The notes beneath the pieces were generated by a model. That model did no database searches. It saw nothing but the letters and a program-made list of their open reading frames with translations, and was not told where the DNA came from. 18,649 nucleotides of DNA. Origin: an uncultured bacterium (lineage in GTDB: Bacteria; Actinomycetota; Coriobacteriia; Coriobacteriales; Coriobacteriaceae). Below are positions 1 to 6,783 of this stretch, in pieces. Positions within the stretch are counted from its first letter, which is position 1. Each line of letters starts with the position of its first letter. The stretch covers positions 1-18,649 of the forward strand of contig CAJMSO010000011.1 in the NCBI GenBank assembly GCA_905216075.1. Direction: 5' to 3'. Position numbers and translations under genes: made by a program.

Positions 1-69
1 CAGAGGATTCGCGAAATAGAAAGCAGCTGGTAGCCTCGGCCGCATCGCGACGCGCGCAATACAAGCAGG

Positions 70-106
70 CAGGCCTTCGCGAGGATTCCGTCTTCGCGAA
101 GGCCTG
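70..106 (-). terminator. 13-bp perfect hairpin after the small membrane protein gene
   Basis: Positions 70-82 and 94-106 are perfect inverted complements (13 bp) around an 11-nt loop. The hairpin lies 18 nt past the stop codon of the minus-strand gene at 124-342, where a terminator is expected. No good T-run follows on either strand, so it may be a weak or factor-assisted terminator, or an mRNA 3'-end stabiliser. I see no gene in 1-123. Confidence 0.5.
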
Positions 107-123
107 TCGCATTTGGCTCGAGG

Positions 124-342
124 CTAAAACTGAGGCCTATTTTGCGATTCCGGAACCTCGTCCTCGTCATCGCGGCAAAGTAGCACGCCGGCGCTTCCCA
201 GCAGCGCCGCTGCAATCAAAGCGCCCACAACCACAGGAGCGGCACCCGTAGCGGACTGCAAGCCGACAGCTAACGCCGCCGTCGGACCAAGACATCCGAT
301 CAAAAGGGCAACGACGGCAATAGCGACATCTCGAGCGTTCAT
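124..342 (-). CDS. Small two-helix membrane protein, function unknown
   Basis: A 72-residue protein. Two hydrophobic segments (about residues 7-27 and 37-56), rich in Ala, Gly, Val and Leu, are joined by a short polar turn. The C-terminal tail is acidic (DDEDEVPE) and begins just after an Arg. By the positive-inside rule the short N-terminus and the tail would both face the cytoplasm, but this is only a prediction. The start at 342 is supported by an AGGAAG ribosome-binding site 7 nt upstream. The gene lies between a terminator on its upstream side (451-500) and a hairpin on its downstream side (70-106), so it is probably monocistronic. I recognise no family. The RBS, the hydrophobic pattern and the flanking hairpins support a real gene. 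Confidence 0.6.
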   Translation of the reverse strand: MNARDVAIAVVALLIGCLGPTAALAVGLQSATGAAPVVVGALIAAALLGSAGVLLCRDDEDEVPESQNRPQF

Positions 343-358
343 GGAACCACTTCCTACA

Positions 359-379
359 CGAGAAAGACTTTGTTTCTCG
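359..379 (-). promoter_or_regulatory. 7-bp inverted repeat in the leader of the small membrane protein gene
   Basis: CGAGAAA (359-365) and TTTCTCG (373-379) are perfect inverted complements with a 7-nt spacer. The repeat sits 17-37 nt upstream of the start codon at 342 and just upstream of its AGGAAG ribosome-binding site. It could be an operator or an RNA hairpin affecting translation. No convincing -10/-35 pair is visible in 343-450, although a promoter must lie there if the gene is monocistronic. Confidence 0.35.
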
Positions 380-450
380 GGACCTAGTGTGCCCAGCGCC
401 CATATGCGCGGCGTACTGCCACGGTAAGCGCTCTGTTAACCCAAATGCAA

Positions 451-500
451 ATAAAAACGGACGCCCTTACGTTGCCCGAAAGCTCGGTAAAGGCGCCCGT
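451..500 (-). terminator. Rho-independent terminator of the secreted protein gene
   Basis: On the minus strand a 14-bp stem (487-500 with 457-470, two G-U wobbles) is followed directly by TTTTTATTT. It lies 28 nt past the stop codon at 528. Strong stem plus T-run: a canonical intrinsic terminator. Confidence 0.85.
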
Positions 501-527
501 CCATCATGCGCAATCGATGTCGGCAGA

Positions 528-1289
528 TTACCAACCGGTATAGTAGTCGGTGGTTCCGGCTGCGCAGCCGGAGTCATAGACCTTGCACTCGCCCTTGGAA
601 CCGGTAAACGTGGAGCCTTGAGCCTTATCGCCCGCGGCAACGACGTAGTAACCATCGGAATCGCGCCAAAAGCCCTCGGAATCCTGAGTCCACTCGCCCG
701 TGCGGTGATGGTAGAGCACGTTGCTGCTGTAATAGGTCTCACGACGACCGTTATAGTTATTTACGCCGCTCGAGCGCGTCAGGCCCGAGCCGTTCGCGTA
801 ATACGCAGCAGACGCGTAAGACGAGCCGGAGCCGGCGTTGTAATACGAAGCCTGAACGGCCTCAGCGGCCGCAGCCTCGAGCGCCTCGCGCTTAGCATCC
901 TCGAGTGCGGAGCGAAGCTCGTCGAGCTCGGCCGACTTCGCGTCGACCTCCTCCATCGTCAAAAGACTGCCCGCACCATCGATACAACCTTGCAGTACAG
1001 CGCGCTCGTCATCGGTTGCATAGTCACCGTACATGTTCACGATGATCTGGGCGCGGACCTCCAGGGAATCGCGCTTGGCCCCCATAGAGGCGTTCCACTC
1101 CTGCATGGAGCCAAAGCCGTCGCCGCGATAGTCGACGGGCTGCATCAACGTGGCCTCGGAGGGCGCAGAACCAACCGCGTCGGACAGCGTCGCCGCGTGG
1201 GCCTCGGTTACGCCGGCACCCACCAAAAGCGCCACGGCAAGCGTGGCAGAAAGGGCGGCGGCCTTCGGTTTTCGTGAATCGATCCTCAT
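528..1289 (-). CDS. Secreted protein with coiled-coil segment and C-terminal 3D/RlpA-like domain
   Basis: A 253-residue exported protein. Residues 1-32 form a Sec signal peptide: positive N-region (RIDSRKPK), hydrophobic core ATLAVALLVGAGV, and AHA cleavage site before ATLSD. Residues about 110-146 are Glu/Ala/Leu-rich and predicted to form a coiled coil. A Ser/Tyr/Gly-rich linker (148-168) leads to a C-terminal domain (about 169-253) with the pattern LTRSSGV-NYNGRRETYYS-DSDGYYVVAA-G-CKVYDSGCA-TDYYTGW. This recalls the small double-psi barrel (3D/RlpA-like) domains found at the C-terminus of Gram-positive cell-wall proteins; the match is from memory and moderate. Two Cys (235, 242) could form a disulphide. 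The start at 1289 is chosen for the GGAGG 8 nt upstream and the signal peptide; the longer reading frame upstream runs into metY. The gene has its own terminator (451-500), and the metY terminator lies upstream of it. Confidence 0.75.
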   Translation of the reverse strand: MRIDSRKPKAAALSATLAVALLVGAGVTEAHAATLSDAVGSAPSEATLMQPVDYRGDGFGSMQEWNASMGAKRDSLEVRAQIIVNMYGDYATDDERAVLQGCIDGAGSLLTMEEVDAKSAELDELRSALEDAKREALEAAAAEAVQASYYNAGSGSSYASAAYYANGSGLTRSSGVNNYNGRRETYYSSNVLYHHRTGEWTQDSEGFWRDSDGYYVVAAGDKAQGSTFTGSKGECKVYDSGCAAGTTDYYTGW

Positions 1290-1499
1290 GTAGCTGGAAA
1301 CCTCCGTAGTGCGTTTTTGCTGCGTTTGAGCTGCGTGTGATTCGATCGCGCTGCATAGTACCCCGAGCAAATCGCGACCTGCGGTTTTACTCAAAAGGCG
1401 CACGTCAATTGCGTAAAACTCACATCCTCTCAACAGGAGTTTTCCACAACTCGAATGCATAAAGCGTGCCAAAAACCCTGTTTTTGCACCCTCTCTATG
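1290..1499. other. Intergenic stretch upstream of the secreted protein gene
   Basis: The gap between metY and the secreted protein gene (1290-1600) holds the metY terminator (1500-1541) and, in 1290-1499, presumably the promoter of the secreted protein gene. A TACTAT hexamer lies about 65 nt upstream of that gene's start on the minus strand, but no convincing -35 is at the right distance. I see no RNA gene or credible small ORF. Confidence 0.4.
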
Positions 1500-1541
1500 C
1501 AAAAAAGGCGCCGGTGCGACCATTGTTCGCACAGGCGCCTT
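1500..1541 (-). terminator. Rho-independent terminator of metY
   Basis: On the minus strand a 15-bp stem with one mismatch (1527-1541 with 1505-1519, 7-nt loop) is followed by a run of six T. It lies 60 nt after the metY stop codon. Confidence 0.9.
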
Positions 1542-1600
1542 GAGCAGGCATTTAATGCAGTTATACCATCGAGTCGCAAGGGGTCCTTGCACAAGTCGCC

Positions 1601-2911
1601 TTACTCGTCCAGCGCGGCGAAGGCCTGCTTCAGATCCCAAATGATATCCTCGGCGTTCTCGGTACCGATGGAAAGACGGATCGTGGAGGGCGTGATGTTC
1701 TGCTCGGCGAGCTCCTCGGCAGAGAGCTGGGAGTGCGTGGTGGTAGCCGGGTGCACGACGAGCGACTTGACATCGGCCACGTTGGCGAGCAGCGAGAACA
1801 CCTGCAGATGATCGATGAACTTCCAAGCTGCCTCCTGGCCACCCTTAATCTCAAAGGTAAAGATCGAGGCACCGCCGTTGGGGAAGTACTTCTGATAGAG
1901 CTCGTGATCGGGGTGCTCAGGCAGGCTCGGGTGGTTCACCTTGGCAACGTGGCTGTCACCAGCCAGGAACTCAACGACCTTCTTGGTGTTCTCGACATGA
2001 CGGTCAACGCGCAGCGACAGAGTCTCGGTGCCCTGGAGCAGGATCCAGGCGTTGAACGGGCTGATGCAGGCGCCCTCGTCACGCAGCAAGATAGCGCGGA
2101 CATAGGTTGCGAAGGCGGCGGGACCGGCAGCCTCGGCAAACGAGACGCCATGGTAGGAGGGGTTGGGCTCGGCGATCTGCGCATACTTGCCGCTCGCCTT
2201 CCAATCGAAGTTACCGCCGTCGACGATCACACCGCCCAGCGAGGTGCCGTGGCCGCCGATGAACTTGGTTGCGGAGTGAACGACGATGTTGGCACCATGC
2301 TCCAGCGGACGGAACAGATACGGGGTGCCGAAGGTGTTGTCGACGACAACCGGCAGACCGTGCTTCTTGGCGATCTCGGAGATGGCGTCGATGTTGGGGA
2401 TGTCGGAGTTGGGGTTGCTGAGCGTCTCGAGATAGATGACCGTGGTGTTGTCCCTGATGGCACCCTCAACCTCTTCCAGGTTATGGGCATCGACAAACGT
2501 GGTCTCGACGCCAAACTGGGAGAGCGTATGCTCCAGCAGGTTGTAGGAACCGCCGTAGATGGTCTTCTGGGCGACCACGTGGTCACCGGCCTGGGCGAGA
2601 GCCTGCAGGGTATAGGTGATGGCAGCGGCACCGGAGGCGACGGCAAGACCTGCCACGCCACCCTCGAGTGCGGCGATACGGTCCTCGAAGACGCCCTGGG
2701 TGGAGTTGGTCAGACGGCCGTAGATGTTGCCGGCGTCGGCAAGACCAAAGCGGTCGGCGGCGTGCTGGGAATTGCGGAACACATAGCTCGTGGTCTGGTA
2801 GATAGGCACGGCGCGGGAGTCGGATGCGGGATCGGCGCTCTCCTGGCCAACGTGAAGCTGCAGGGTATCGAAACCAAAGGTGTGCTCGGGGTTGTTGATG
2901 AACTGGCTCAT
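1601..2911 (-). CDS. metY: O-acetylhomoserine aminocarboxypropyltransferase (sulfhydrylase)
   Basis: A PLP enzyme of the Cys/Met metabolism family, full length at 436 residues. It converts O-acetyl-L-homoserine and sulfide to homocysteine in the cytoplasm (direct sulfhydrylation), and some homologues also take methanethiol. Visible motifs: N-terminal TLQLHVGQ and YQTTSYVF; the YGRLTNST phosphate-binding region (64-71); DNTFGTP with Asp191 facing the pyridine nitrogen; SATKFIGGHGTSLGG with the PLP-binding Lys216; and the C-terminal SLVVHPATTTHSQL segment. The family is close to cystathionine gamma-synthase, but the roughly 430-residue length and the long insert at about 230-260 (YHG) are typical of MetY. 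The start at 2911 follows AAGGAG at 6-nt spacing. It is transcribed divergently from a LysR regulator, has its own promoter (3095-3123) and terminator (1500-1541), and carries a Cys-containing leader ORF in its 5' UTR. Confidence 0.95.
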   Translation of the reverse strand: MSQFINNPEHTFGFDTLQLHVGQESADPASDSRAVPIYQTTSYVFRNSQHAADRFGLADAGNIYGRLTNSTQGVFEDRIAALEGGVAGLAVASGAAAITYTLQALAQAGDHVVAQKTIYGGSYNLLEHTLSQFGVETTFVDAHNLEEVEGAIRDNTTVIYLETLSNPNSDIPNIDAISEIAKKHGLPVVVDNTFGTPYLFRPLEHGANIVVHSATKFIGGHGTSLGGVIVDGGNFDWKASGKYAQIAEPNPSYHGVSFAEAAGPAAFATYVRAILLRDEGACISPFNAWILLQGTETLSLRVDRHVENTKKVVEFLAGDSHVAKVNHPSLPEHPDHELYQKYFPNGGASIFTFEIKGGQEAAWKFIDHLQVFSLLANVADVKSLVVHPATTTHSQLSAEELAEQNITPSTIRLSIGTENAEDIIWDLKQAFAALDE

Positions 2912-2965
2912 GATGATCTCCTTGATCGAACAAAAGTAAATAAAAAGAGAGAAGTAAGTCGCTGT

Positions 2966-2997
2966 CTCCTGATCACGCCGACGGGCGCAAACAGGAG
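2966..2997 (-). promoter_or_regulatory. Candidate attenuator hairpin in the metY leader
   Basis: In the minus-strand RNA, CUCCUG (2992-2997) pairs with CAGGAG (2966-2971), and an inner CGCC (2984-2987) pairs with GGCG (2976-2979) around a 4-nt loop, with a 4 by 4 internal loop between. The hairpin covers the last codons and the stop codon of the 17-residue leader ORF. A U-rich stretch (about 2932-2946) follows before the metY ribosome-binding site. An alternative pairing, GGGC with GCCC inside the leader ORF, would exclude this hairpin. A ribosome on the leader would disrupt either structure. The structures are seen; the attenuation mechanism is inferred. Confidence 0.45.
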
Positions 2998-3026
2998 CCC
3001 GGCATTCGTCTTGGTAAGCAATTCAT
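2973..3026 (-). CDS. Putative 17-residue Cys-containing leader peptide of metY
   Basis: Sequence MNCLPRRMPGSCLRPSA followed by TGA. The start codon has a very strong ribosome-binding site (AAAGGAGG, 7 nt upstream). That site sits in the loop of a small hairpin (3027-3031 with 3042-3046). The ORF lies wholly within the metY 5' UTR, downstream of the metY promoter and 61 nt upstream of the metY start. It has two Cys and two Met codons and uses TTA, CCA, AGA and CGA in a row early on, codons that should be rare in this GC-rich genome. Cys-rich leader peptides before sulfur genes are known in other Actinobacteria (mycobacteria, streptomycetes), so a role sensing Cys or Met supply through ribosome pausing is plausible. 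Expression is not shown. It is too short for similarity evidence; confidence rests on the RBS and position. Confidence 0.5.
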   Translation of the reverse strand: MNCLPRRMPGSCLRPSA

Positions 3027-3094
3027 ATGCGGGCCTCCTTTCGCATCCCGGTTCCGTGGTTGGCTTAATTACCTACCGCCTTTGTGTGTTTTGA

Positions 3095-3123
3095 ATAGTA
3101 CGAGCATTGTTTCCCTCGGTCAA
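3095..3123 (-). promoter_or_regulatory. Sigma-70-type promoter of metY
   Basis: On the minus strand: -35 TTGACC (3118-3123), 17-bp spacer, -10 TACTAT (3095-3100). Predicted transcription start is near 3088, giving a metY leader of about 175 nt that contains the 17-residue ORF. The divergent lysR start is only about 60 bp away, so a LysR protein bound between the genes could contact both promoters. A perfect 10-bp palindrome GATAGCTATC (3159-3168) lies upstream of this promoter and just before the lysR ribosome-binding site. Confidence 0.75.
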
Positions 3124-3184
3124 TCACTTAAAAGCGCTAACCTGTTATCGGTTTTTTAGATAGCTATCGAAAGGACGGGCGCCG

Positions 3185-4087
3185 ATGACCCTCCAGCAGC
3201 TTCGCTTTCTTATCGCCGTGGCAGAATCCGGCTCAATTAACGCCGCAGCTCAGCGCCTCTATACCGCTCAGTCCAACATCTCAAACGCCGTCAAAAGCCT
3301 GGAACAGGAACTCAATCTGGAGATCTTTACGCGCTCCAGCCGCGGCGTCACGCTCACCAACGACGGCACCGAGCTTTTGGGTTATGCACGCCAGGTCGTA
3401 GAGCAGGCCGACATGCTCGAGGCCCGCTACGAGGACGGCGGTACCCCGCAAGCCCGCCTCGCCATTTCCGCCCAGCACTACGCCTTTTCGGTCGAGGCCT
3501 TTGTCAACGTAGTCGAGCGCTGCCGCGACAGCAAGTTCGAGTTCATCATGCGCGAGACCACCACATCGCAGATCATCGATGACGTCCGCGCGTTTCGCAG
3601 CGACATCGGCATCCTCTATCTGGACGACTTTAACGTCCGCGTTCTGCAGAAGGCTTTTGCCGATGCGCGCGCGAGCTTCCATCCCCTATTCGACGCGACG
3701 GTCCACGTCTTCGTTAGCGAGCGCCACCCGCTTGCCCGCCGTCCGCAGCTGTCCCTTGCCGACCTCACACCATATACGCGCTACAGCTTTGAGCAAGGCA
3801 CCTCGAACTCCTTCTATTACGCCGAGGAACCTTTTAGCTATATCCCTTGCGACCGCAACATACGAATCTCGGACCGCGGAACACTTACCAACTTACTTAT
3901 CACGTCGAACGGCTACACCCTGTCGACCGGTGTCCTCTCCAATGAAATGCAATGGGGTATGGCATCGATCCCGTTAGCAGACGCCCCAACGATGCACGTA
4001 GGCTATATCATGCACGACGAGCGCAAGCCCTCTCCCCTCTTGCAGCAATACCTCGACGAGCTCAACCGCATCATCCATGCCAACTAA
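3185..4087 (+). CDS. LysR-family transcriptional regulator, divergent from metY
   Basis: A 300-residue protein, the usual LysR length. The N-terminal winged helix-turn-helix covers about residues 2-60: LQQLRFLIAVAESGSINAAA, then LYTAQSNISNAVKSLEQEL as recognition helix, then FTRSSRGVTLT as wing. A linker helix (about 65-85) leads to the type 2 periplasmic-binding-like effector domain (about 90-295). The start at 3185 is preceded by AAAGGA and gives the canonical MTLQQLRFLI opening. By position it most likely controls metY and itself in response to a sulfur-pathway signal such as O-acetylserine, O-acetylhomoserine or homocysteine, as CysB, CysR and MetR types do; the ligand cannot be read from sequence. 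A palindrome at 3159-3168 is a candidate autoregulatory site. I see no convincing promoter for this gene and no terminator after it. Confidence 0.9.
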   Translation: MTLQQLRFLIAVAESGSINAAAQRLYTAQSNISNAVKSLEQELNLEIFTRSSRGVTLTNDGTELLGYARQVVEQADMLEARYEDGGTPQARLAISAQHYAFSVEAFVNVVERCRDSKFEFIMRETTTSQIIDDVRAFRSDIGILYLDDFNVRVLQKAFADARASFHPLFDATVHVFVSERHPLARRPQLSLADLTPYTRYSFEQGTSNSFYYAEEPFSYIPCDRNIRISDRGTLTNLLITSNGYTLSTGVLSNEMQWGMASIPLADAPTMHVGYIMHDERKPSPLLQQYLDELNRIIHAN

Positions 4088-4116
4088 CTGTCGGAAGACG
4101 GGGTAGAAATCGTAGA

Positions 4117-4148
4117 TTGCTAGCCCCCGGCGGGCATGGCGCTACAAT
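4117..4148 (+). promoter_or_regulatory. Possible rnhA promoter
   Basis: A good -10 hexamer, TACAAT (4143-4148), lies 38 nt before the rnhA start codon. The only -35-like hexamer is TTGCTA (4117-4122), at a long 20-bp spacing, so the -35 is doubtful. The same GCGCTACA context recurs before the next gene (4704-4710). Confidence 0.4.
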
Positions 4149-4186
4149 GGTCACTCACACGAAACGTACCCAACGAAAGGAACCAC

Positions 4187-4672
4187 GTGAAGGTCATCAT
4201 CTACACCGACGGCTCGGCCCGATCAAATCCGGGACGCGGCGGCTACGGCGCCGTACTCAAATACACCAACCCCGCCGGCAAGACCTTCACCTCCGAGCTT
4301 TCGCGCGGCTACGCCAAGACCACCAACAACCGCATGGAGCTCATGGCGGTCATCGTGGCGCTCGAGGCACTTAACCGCCCCTGCGAGGTCGAGGTCCATT
4401 CCGATTCGCAGTACGTCGTCAACGCCTTTAACAAGCACTGGATCGACGGCTGGAAAAAGCGCGGATGGAAAACCGCCAACAAGCAGCCCGTCAAGAACCG
4501 CGACCTGTGGGAGCGCCTACTCACCGCCAAAAGCAAGCACAAGGTTGAGTTCATCTGGGTTAAGGGTCACGCCGGTCACGAGCTCAACGAGCGCTGCGAT
4601 GAGCTCGCCACCACGGCGGCCGACGGCAGTAACCTCGATATCGACACCGGCTTTAACGAGAGCGACCTGTAA
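4187..4672 (+). CDS. rnhA: Ribonuclease HI
   Basis: A 161-residue cytoplasmic enzyme that cleaves the RNA strand of RNA-DNA hybrids (R-loops, Okazaki primers) with two metal ions. The four carboxylates are all present: Asp8 (YTDGSA), Glu51 (NNRMEL), Asp73 (HSDSQYV) and Asp138 (ERCDELA), with the catalytic-loop His128 in WVKGHAGH. The basic handle region (about 85-105, [20 protein letters not shown]) marks it as the E. coli type. The start is placed at the GTG at 4187, because AAAGGA lies 5 nt upstream and it gives the family's MKVxIYTDGSA opening. An upstream in-frame ATG at 4136 overlaps the probable promoter and would add 17 unconserved residues. The C-terminus extends about 15 acidic, polar residues past the fold. 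Confidence 0.95.
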   Translation: MKVIIYTDGSARSNPGRGGYGAVLKYTNPAGKTFTSELSRGYAKTTNNRMELMAVIVALEALNRPCEVEVHSDSQYVVNAFNKHWIDGWKKRGWKTANKQPVKNRDLWERLLTAKSKHKVEFIWVKGHAGHELNERCDELATTAADGSNLDIDTGFNESDL

Positions 4673-4706
4673 TAGCGTTTTCGCGCAGCTTTATATCCCC
4701 ACGCGC

Positions 4707-4712
4707 TACACT
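4707..4712 (+). promoter_or_regulatory. Possible -10 element upstream of the oxidoreductase-acyP pair
   Basis: TACACT in the context GCGCTACACT lies 33 nt before the start of the oxidoreductase gene and 34 nt after the rnhA stop. There is no convincing -35 at 16-18 bp. The gene may instead be read through from rnhA. Confidence 0.3.
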
Positions 4713-4745
4713 CATCCTGTAGACCAAACAACGCAAGGGGGACGT

Positions 4746-5852
4746 ATGCTGCGCATCGCGACCATCGGCACATCCATGATCACCGACGACTTTATCCAAG
4801 TCGTCAACGCCAACGACCAAGCCGCGTTTGTGGGCACGCTTTCACGCGACGCCAATCGCGGTACCGCCTTTACCGCCGAGCGCGGTGGCGAGCGAAACTT
4901 TACGTCACTCGATGAGCTTGCGGCAGGCGCCGACGTCGACGCCGTCTATATCGGCAGCCCTAATGCACTTCACTACGAGCAGGCCCTTGCCTGTATCGCC
5001 GGCGGCAAGCACGTTATCGTCGAAAAGCCCTTCTGCGCCACCGAGGCGCAGGCGCTCGGGGTCTTTCGCGCAGCCGAGGCGGCGGGCGTCGTAGCCCTCG
5101 AGGCCATGCGCCCGCTCCATGACCCCGCTTTCCACGCCATCGAGGACGCCCTGGGTGAGATTGCGCCCATCCGCCGCGCCTCATTGCGCTTTGGCAAATA
5201 TTCCTCGCGCTACAACGAGATTCTCGCGGGACGCGCCACCAATATCTTCGACTGCAATATGGCATCGGGTTCCCTCATGGATATTGGCGTCTACACCGTC
5301 GAGCCCATGGTCGAGATTTTCGGCATGCCCTCCGGCCTTACGAGCATGGCTACTCTGCTCGACCCCACCACGCGACAGCTCACGCACGGCCCCATCGATG
5401 GCTGCGGTTCCATCCTCGCCAGCTACGGCGGTGGCCGTATCTCCGTCGAGCTCGCGCACTCCAAAATTACGAATGACCTGCTGCCCTCGCAGATCGAAGG
5501 CGAGCGTGGCACTATCCAGATCGACCATCTGTCCACGCCCCGCAACGTCCGCATCGACTATCGCGGCGACGTCGTACGCGGCTCGGCGACCGAGGCGCCG
5601 CGCGAACAGGGCGACAACGGCCGCGTGCTCGACCTGCCCAAATCGAGCAACACTATGGAATACGAACTCACAGACTTTATCACCGCCATCGGCGGCATCG
5701 ATAACGTCAAGGAAGAGATTTGGGAGACCCCGGCGGGACGTCACGAGCTTGGCCACTACCGCGATGTCACGCTCGTCTCACTGCGCATCATGGATGCCGT
5801 GCGCCAGCAGGCGGGTATCGCCTTCCCCGCTGACTCTAACAAGCAGGCATAG
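4746..5852 (+). CDS. Gfo/Idh/MocA-family NAD(P)-dependent oxidoreductase
   Basis: A 368-residue protein. The N-terminal Rossmann fold (about 1-118) starts LRIATIGTSMITDDFI and includes SPNALHYEQAL and the family signature EKP (93-95), whose Lys94 contacts nicotinamide. The C-terminal alpha/beta domain (about 119-360) carries SGSLMDIGVYTVEPM, where Asp179 and Tyr183 occupy the positions of the catalytic Asp/His pair; the His is replaced by Tyr here, as in part of the family. The substrate is probably a sugar, sugar alcohol or related polyol, but it cannot be read from sequence. The start at 4746 gives the proper Rossmann opening and follows GGGGG at 4-nt spacing; the longer frame into rnhA is not credible. 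The stop is 2 nt before acyP, so the two are probably translationally coupled. Confidence 0.85.
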   Translation: MLRIATIGTSMITDDFIQVVNANDQAAFVGTLSRDANRGTAFTAERGGERNFTSLDELAAGADVDAVYIGSPNALHYEQALACIAGGKHVIVEKPFCATEAQALGVFRAAEAAGVVALEAMRPLHDPAFHAIEDALGEIAPIRRASLRFGKYSSRYNEILAGRATNIFDCNMASGSLMDIGVYTVEPMVEIFGMPSGLTSMATLLDPTTRQLTHGPIDGCGSILASYGGGRISVELAHSKITNDLLPSQIEGERGTIQIDHLSTPRNVRIDYRGDVVRGSATEAPREQGDNGRVLDLPKSSNTMEYELTDFITAIGGIDNVKEEIWETPAGRHELGHYRDVTLVSLRIMDAVRQQAGIAFPADSNKQA

Positions 5853-5854
5853 CG

Positions 5855-6265
5855 ATGGGTTTTTTCGACAAGCTTTTCTCGGGCGTCACCGGCGGCAGCC
5901 GCGAACCCCAAAAGCCCTCTGGCGTCGAGCTTGAGCTGCGCCGTAGGCTCACCGTGCTCGCAAGCGACGAGGCCACTCAAGACGCCCCGCAGCGCTATTT
6001 CCTGCGGTGGGAGGGGCAGGTCCAGGGCGTCGGTTTCCGCTTCACCAACACCAACCTCGCACAGGCGCGCTCCCTCACCGGCTGGGTGCGTAACATGGAA
6101 GACGGCTCAGTCGAGATGGAGATACAGGGAGCTCCGGCAAACATCCTATCTCATCTCGAGACGCTTCATGCCTCCTACGAACGCATGGGAACGCGTTTTC
6201 GCCTCGTAGACGCCCAGGCCCGAGCCCCACTTGCTAATGAAGACGGTTTCACTCCTCATTATTAG
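5855..6265 (+). CDS. acyP: Acylphosphatase with N-terminal extension
   Basis: A 136-residue protein; typical acylphosphatases have about 90-100. The catalytic domain is residues 46-136: RYFLRWEGQVQGVGFRF contains the phosphate-binding loop with Arg62, and TGWVRNMEDGSVE supplies Asn80. Both catalytic residues have the family's 18-residue spacing. It hydrolyses carboxyl-phosphate bonds such as acetyl phosphate, carbamoyl phosphate or 1,3-bisphosphoglycerate. The first 45 residues are extra: an amphipathic-looking MGFFDKLFSGVTGG, then a charged stretch with ELELRRRL. They could tether the enzyme to the membrane or a partner. No strong ribosome-binding site precedes 5855, but the stop of the upstream gene is 2 nt away, which suggests coupled translation. 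No alternative start codon gives the bare domain. Confidence 0.9.
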   Translation: MGFFDKLFSGVTGGSREPQKPSGVELELRRRLTVLASDEATQDAPQRYFLRWEGQVQGVGFRFTNTNLAQARSLTGWVRNMEDGSVEMEIQGAPANILSHLETLHASYERMGTRFRLVDAQARAPLANEDGFTPHY

Positions 6266-6290
6266 TATTGTGTGCTAAATACGGTATCAT
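6262..6290 (+). promoter_or_regulatory. Candidate perR promoter and operator
   Basis: A TATCAT hexamer (6285-6290) has TTAGTA (6262-6267) 17 bp upstream, a weak -35. The spacer holds an imperfect AT-rich inverted repeat (GTATT 6265-6269 and AATAC 6278-6282). Fur-family proteins often repress themselves through AT-rich palindromes overlapping their promoter. This stretch is clearly more AT-rich than its surroundings. Confidence 0.35.
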
Positions 6291-6326
6291 TTACCCACGA
6301 CCGTTGATAGAAAAGAGGCGAGGCGC

Positions 6327-6707
6327 ATGGCGGTGCAAAGAAGGAATACCAAGCAGCGAAAGCTGGTTCTTGACGCCGTGCGCCAAAGCTATAACCATCC
6401 CACCGCCGACGAAATCTACAACGCCGTGCGCGAACAGGATGACAAGATCAGCCGCGGCACGGTCTACCGCAATCTCAATCTCTTGGCCGACGCCGGCGAG
6501 ATCCTCTCCATCAAGACGCCGGGCGGCAGCCGCTTCGATCGCACGATCGAGCCGCACGCACATATCATCTGTACCTCGTGCAGCCGCGTCATCGACGTGC
6601 CGCTCCCCTTCGATGCCCAGCTCGACGCCAAGGCGTCCGAGCAAATCGGCTGGCACGTCACGTCGCACTACACCATCTTCGAGGGTCTCTGCCCCGACTG
6701 CCGGTAG
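6327..6707 (+). CDS. perR: Fur-family regulator, PerR type
   Basis: A 126-residue dimeric metal-dependent repressor. The winged helix covers about residues 8-72, with HPTADEIY and the recognition helix SRGTVYRNLNLLADAG (42-57). The structural zinc site is complete: Cys82/Cys85 (CTSC) and Cys122/Cys125 (CPDC). By alignment from memory with Bacillus subtilis PerR, all five regulatory metal ligands are present: His24, Asp71 (SRFD), His77, His79 (EPHAHIIC) and Asp90. Asp71 in place of Glu is the feature usually linked to PerR-type peroxide sensing. It probably represses oxidative-stress or metal-homeostasis genes elsewhere; none is adjacent. The start at 6327 follows AGAGGCGAGG. The downstream gene is convergent, and I see no clear terminator in the 76 bp between them. 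Confidence 0.85.
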   Translation: MAVQRRNTKQRKLVLDAVRQSYNHPTADEIYNAVREQDDKISRGTVYRNLNLLADAGEILSIKTPGGSRFDRTIEPHAHIICTSCSRVIDVPLPFDAQLDAKASEQIGWHVTSHYTIFEGLCPDCR

Positions 6708-6783
6708 TCTTTGAGGCGTGCCCGCAAATCTACTTGCCCATCCGCTACAGCAAACAGTACATTTCTAGGCATGTCGCGAAAAC

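Noticed and set aside
2912..3088. SAM riboswitch (S-box or SAM-IV) in the metY leader
   Set aside because: I could not find the conserved core motifs or the expected multi-helix junction; the leader ORF and local hairpins explain the region better.
1733..3094. Long plus-strand frame (453 codons) opposite metY
   Set aside because: It is antisense to a full-length, motif-complete metY, has no ribosome-binding site, and is the usual mirror frame of a GC-rich gene.
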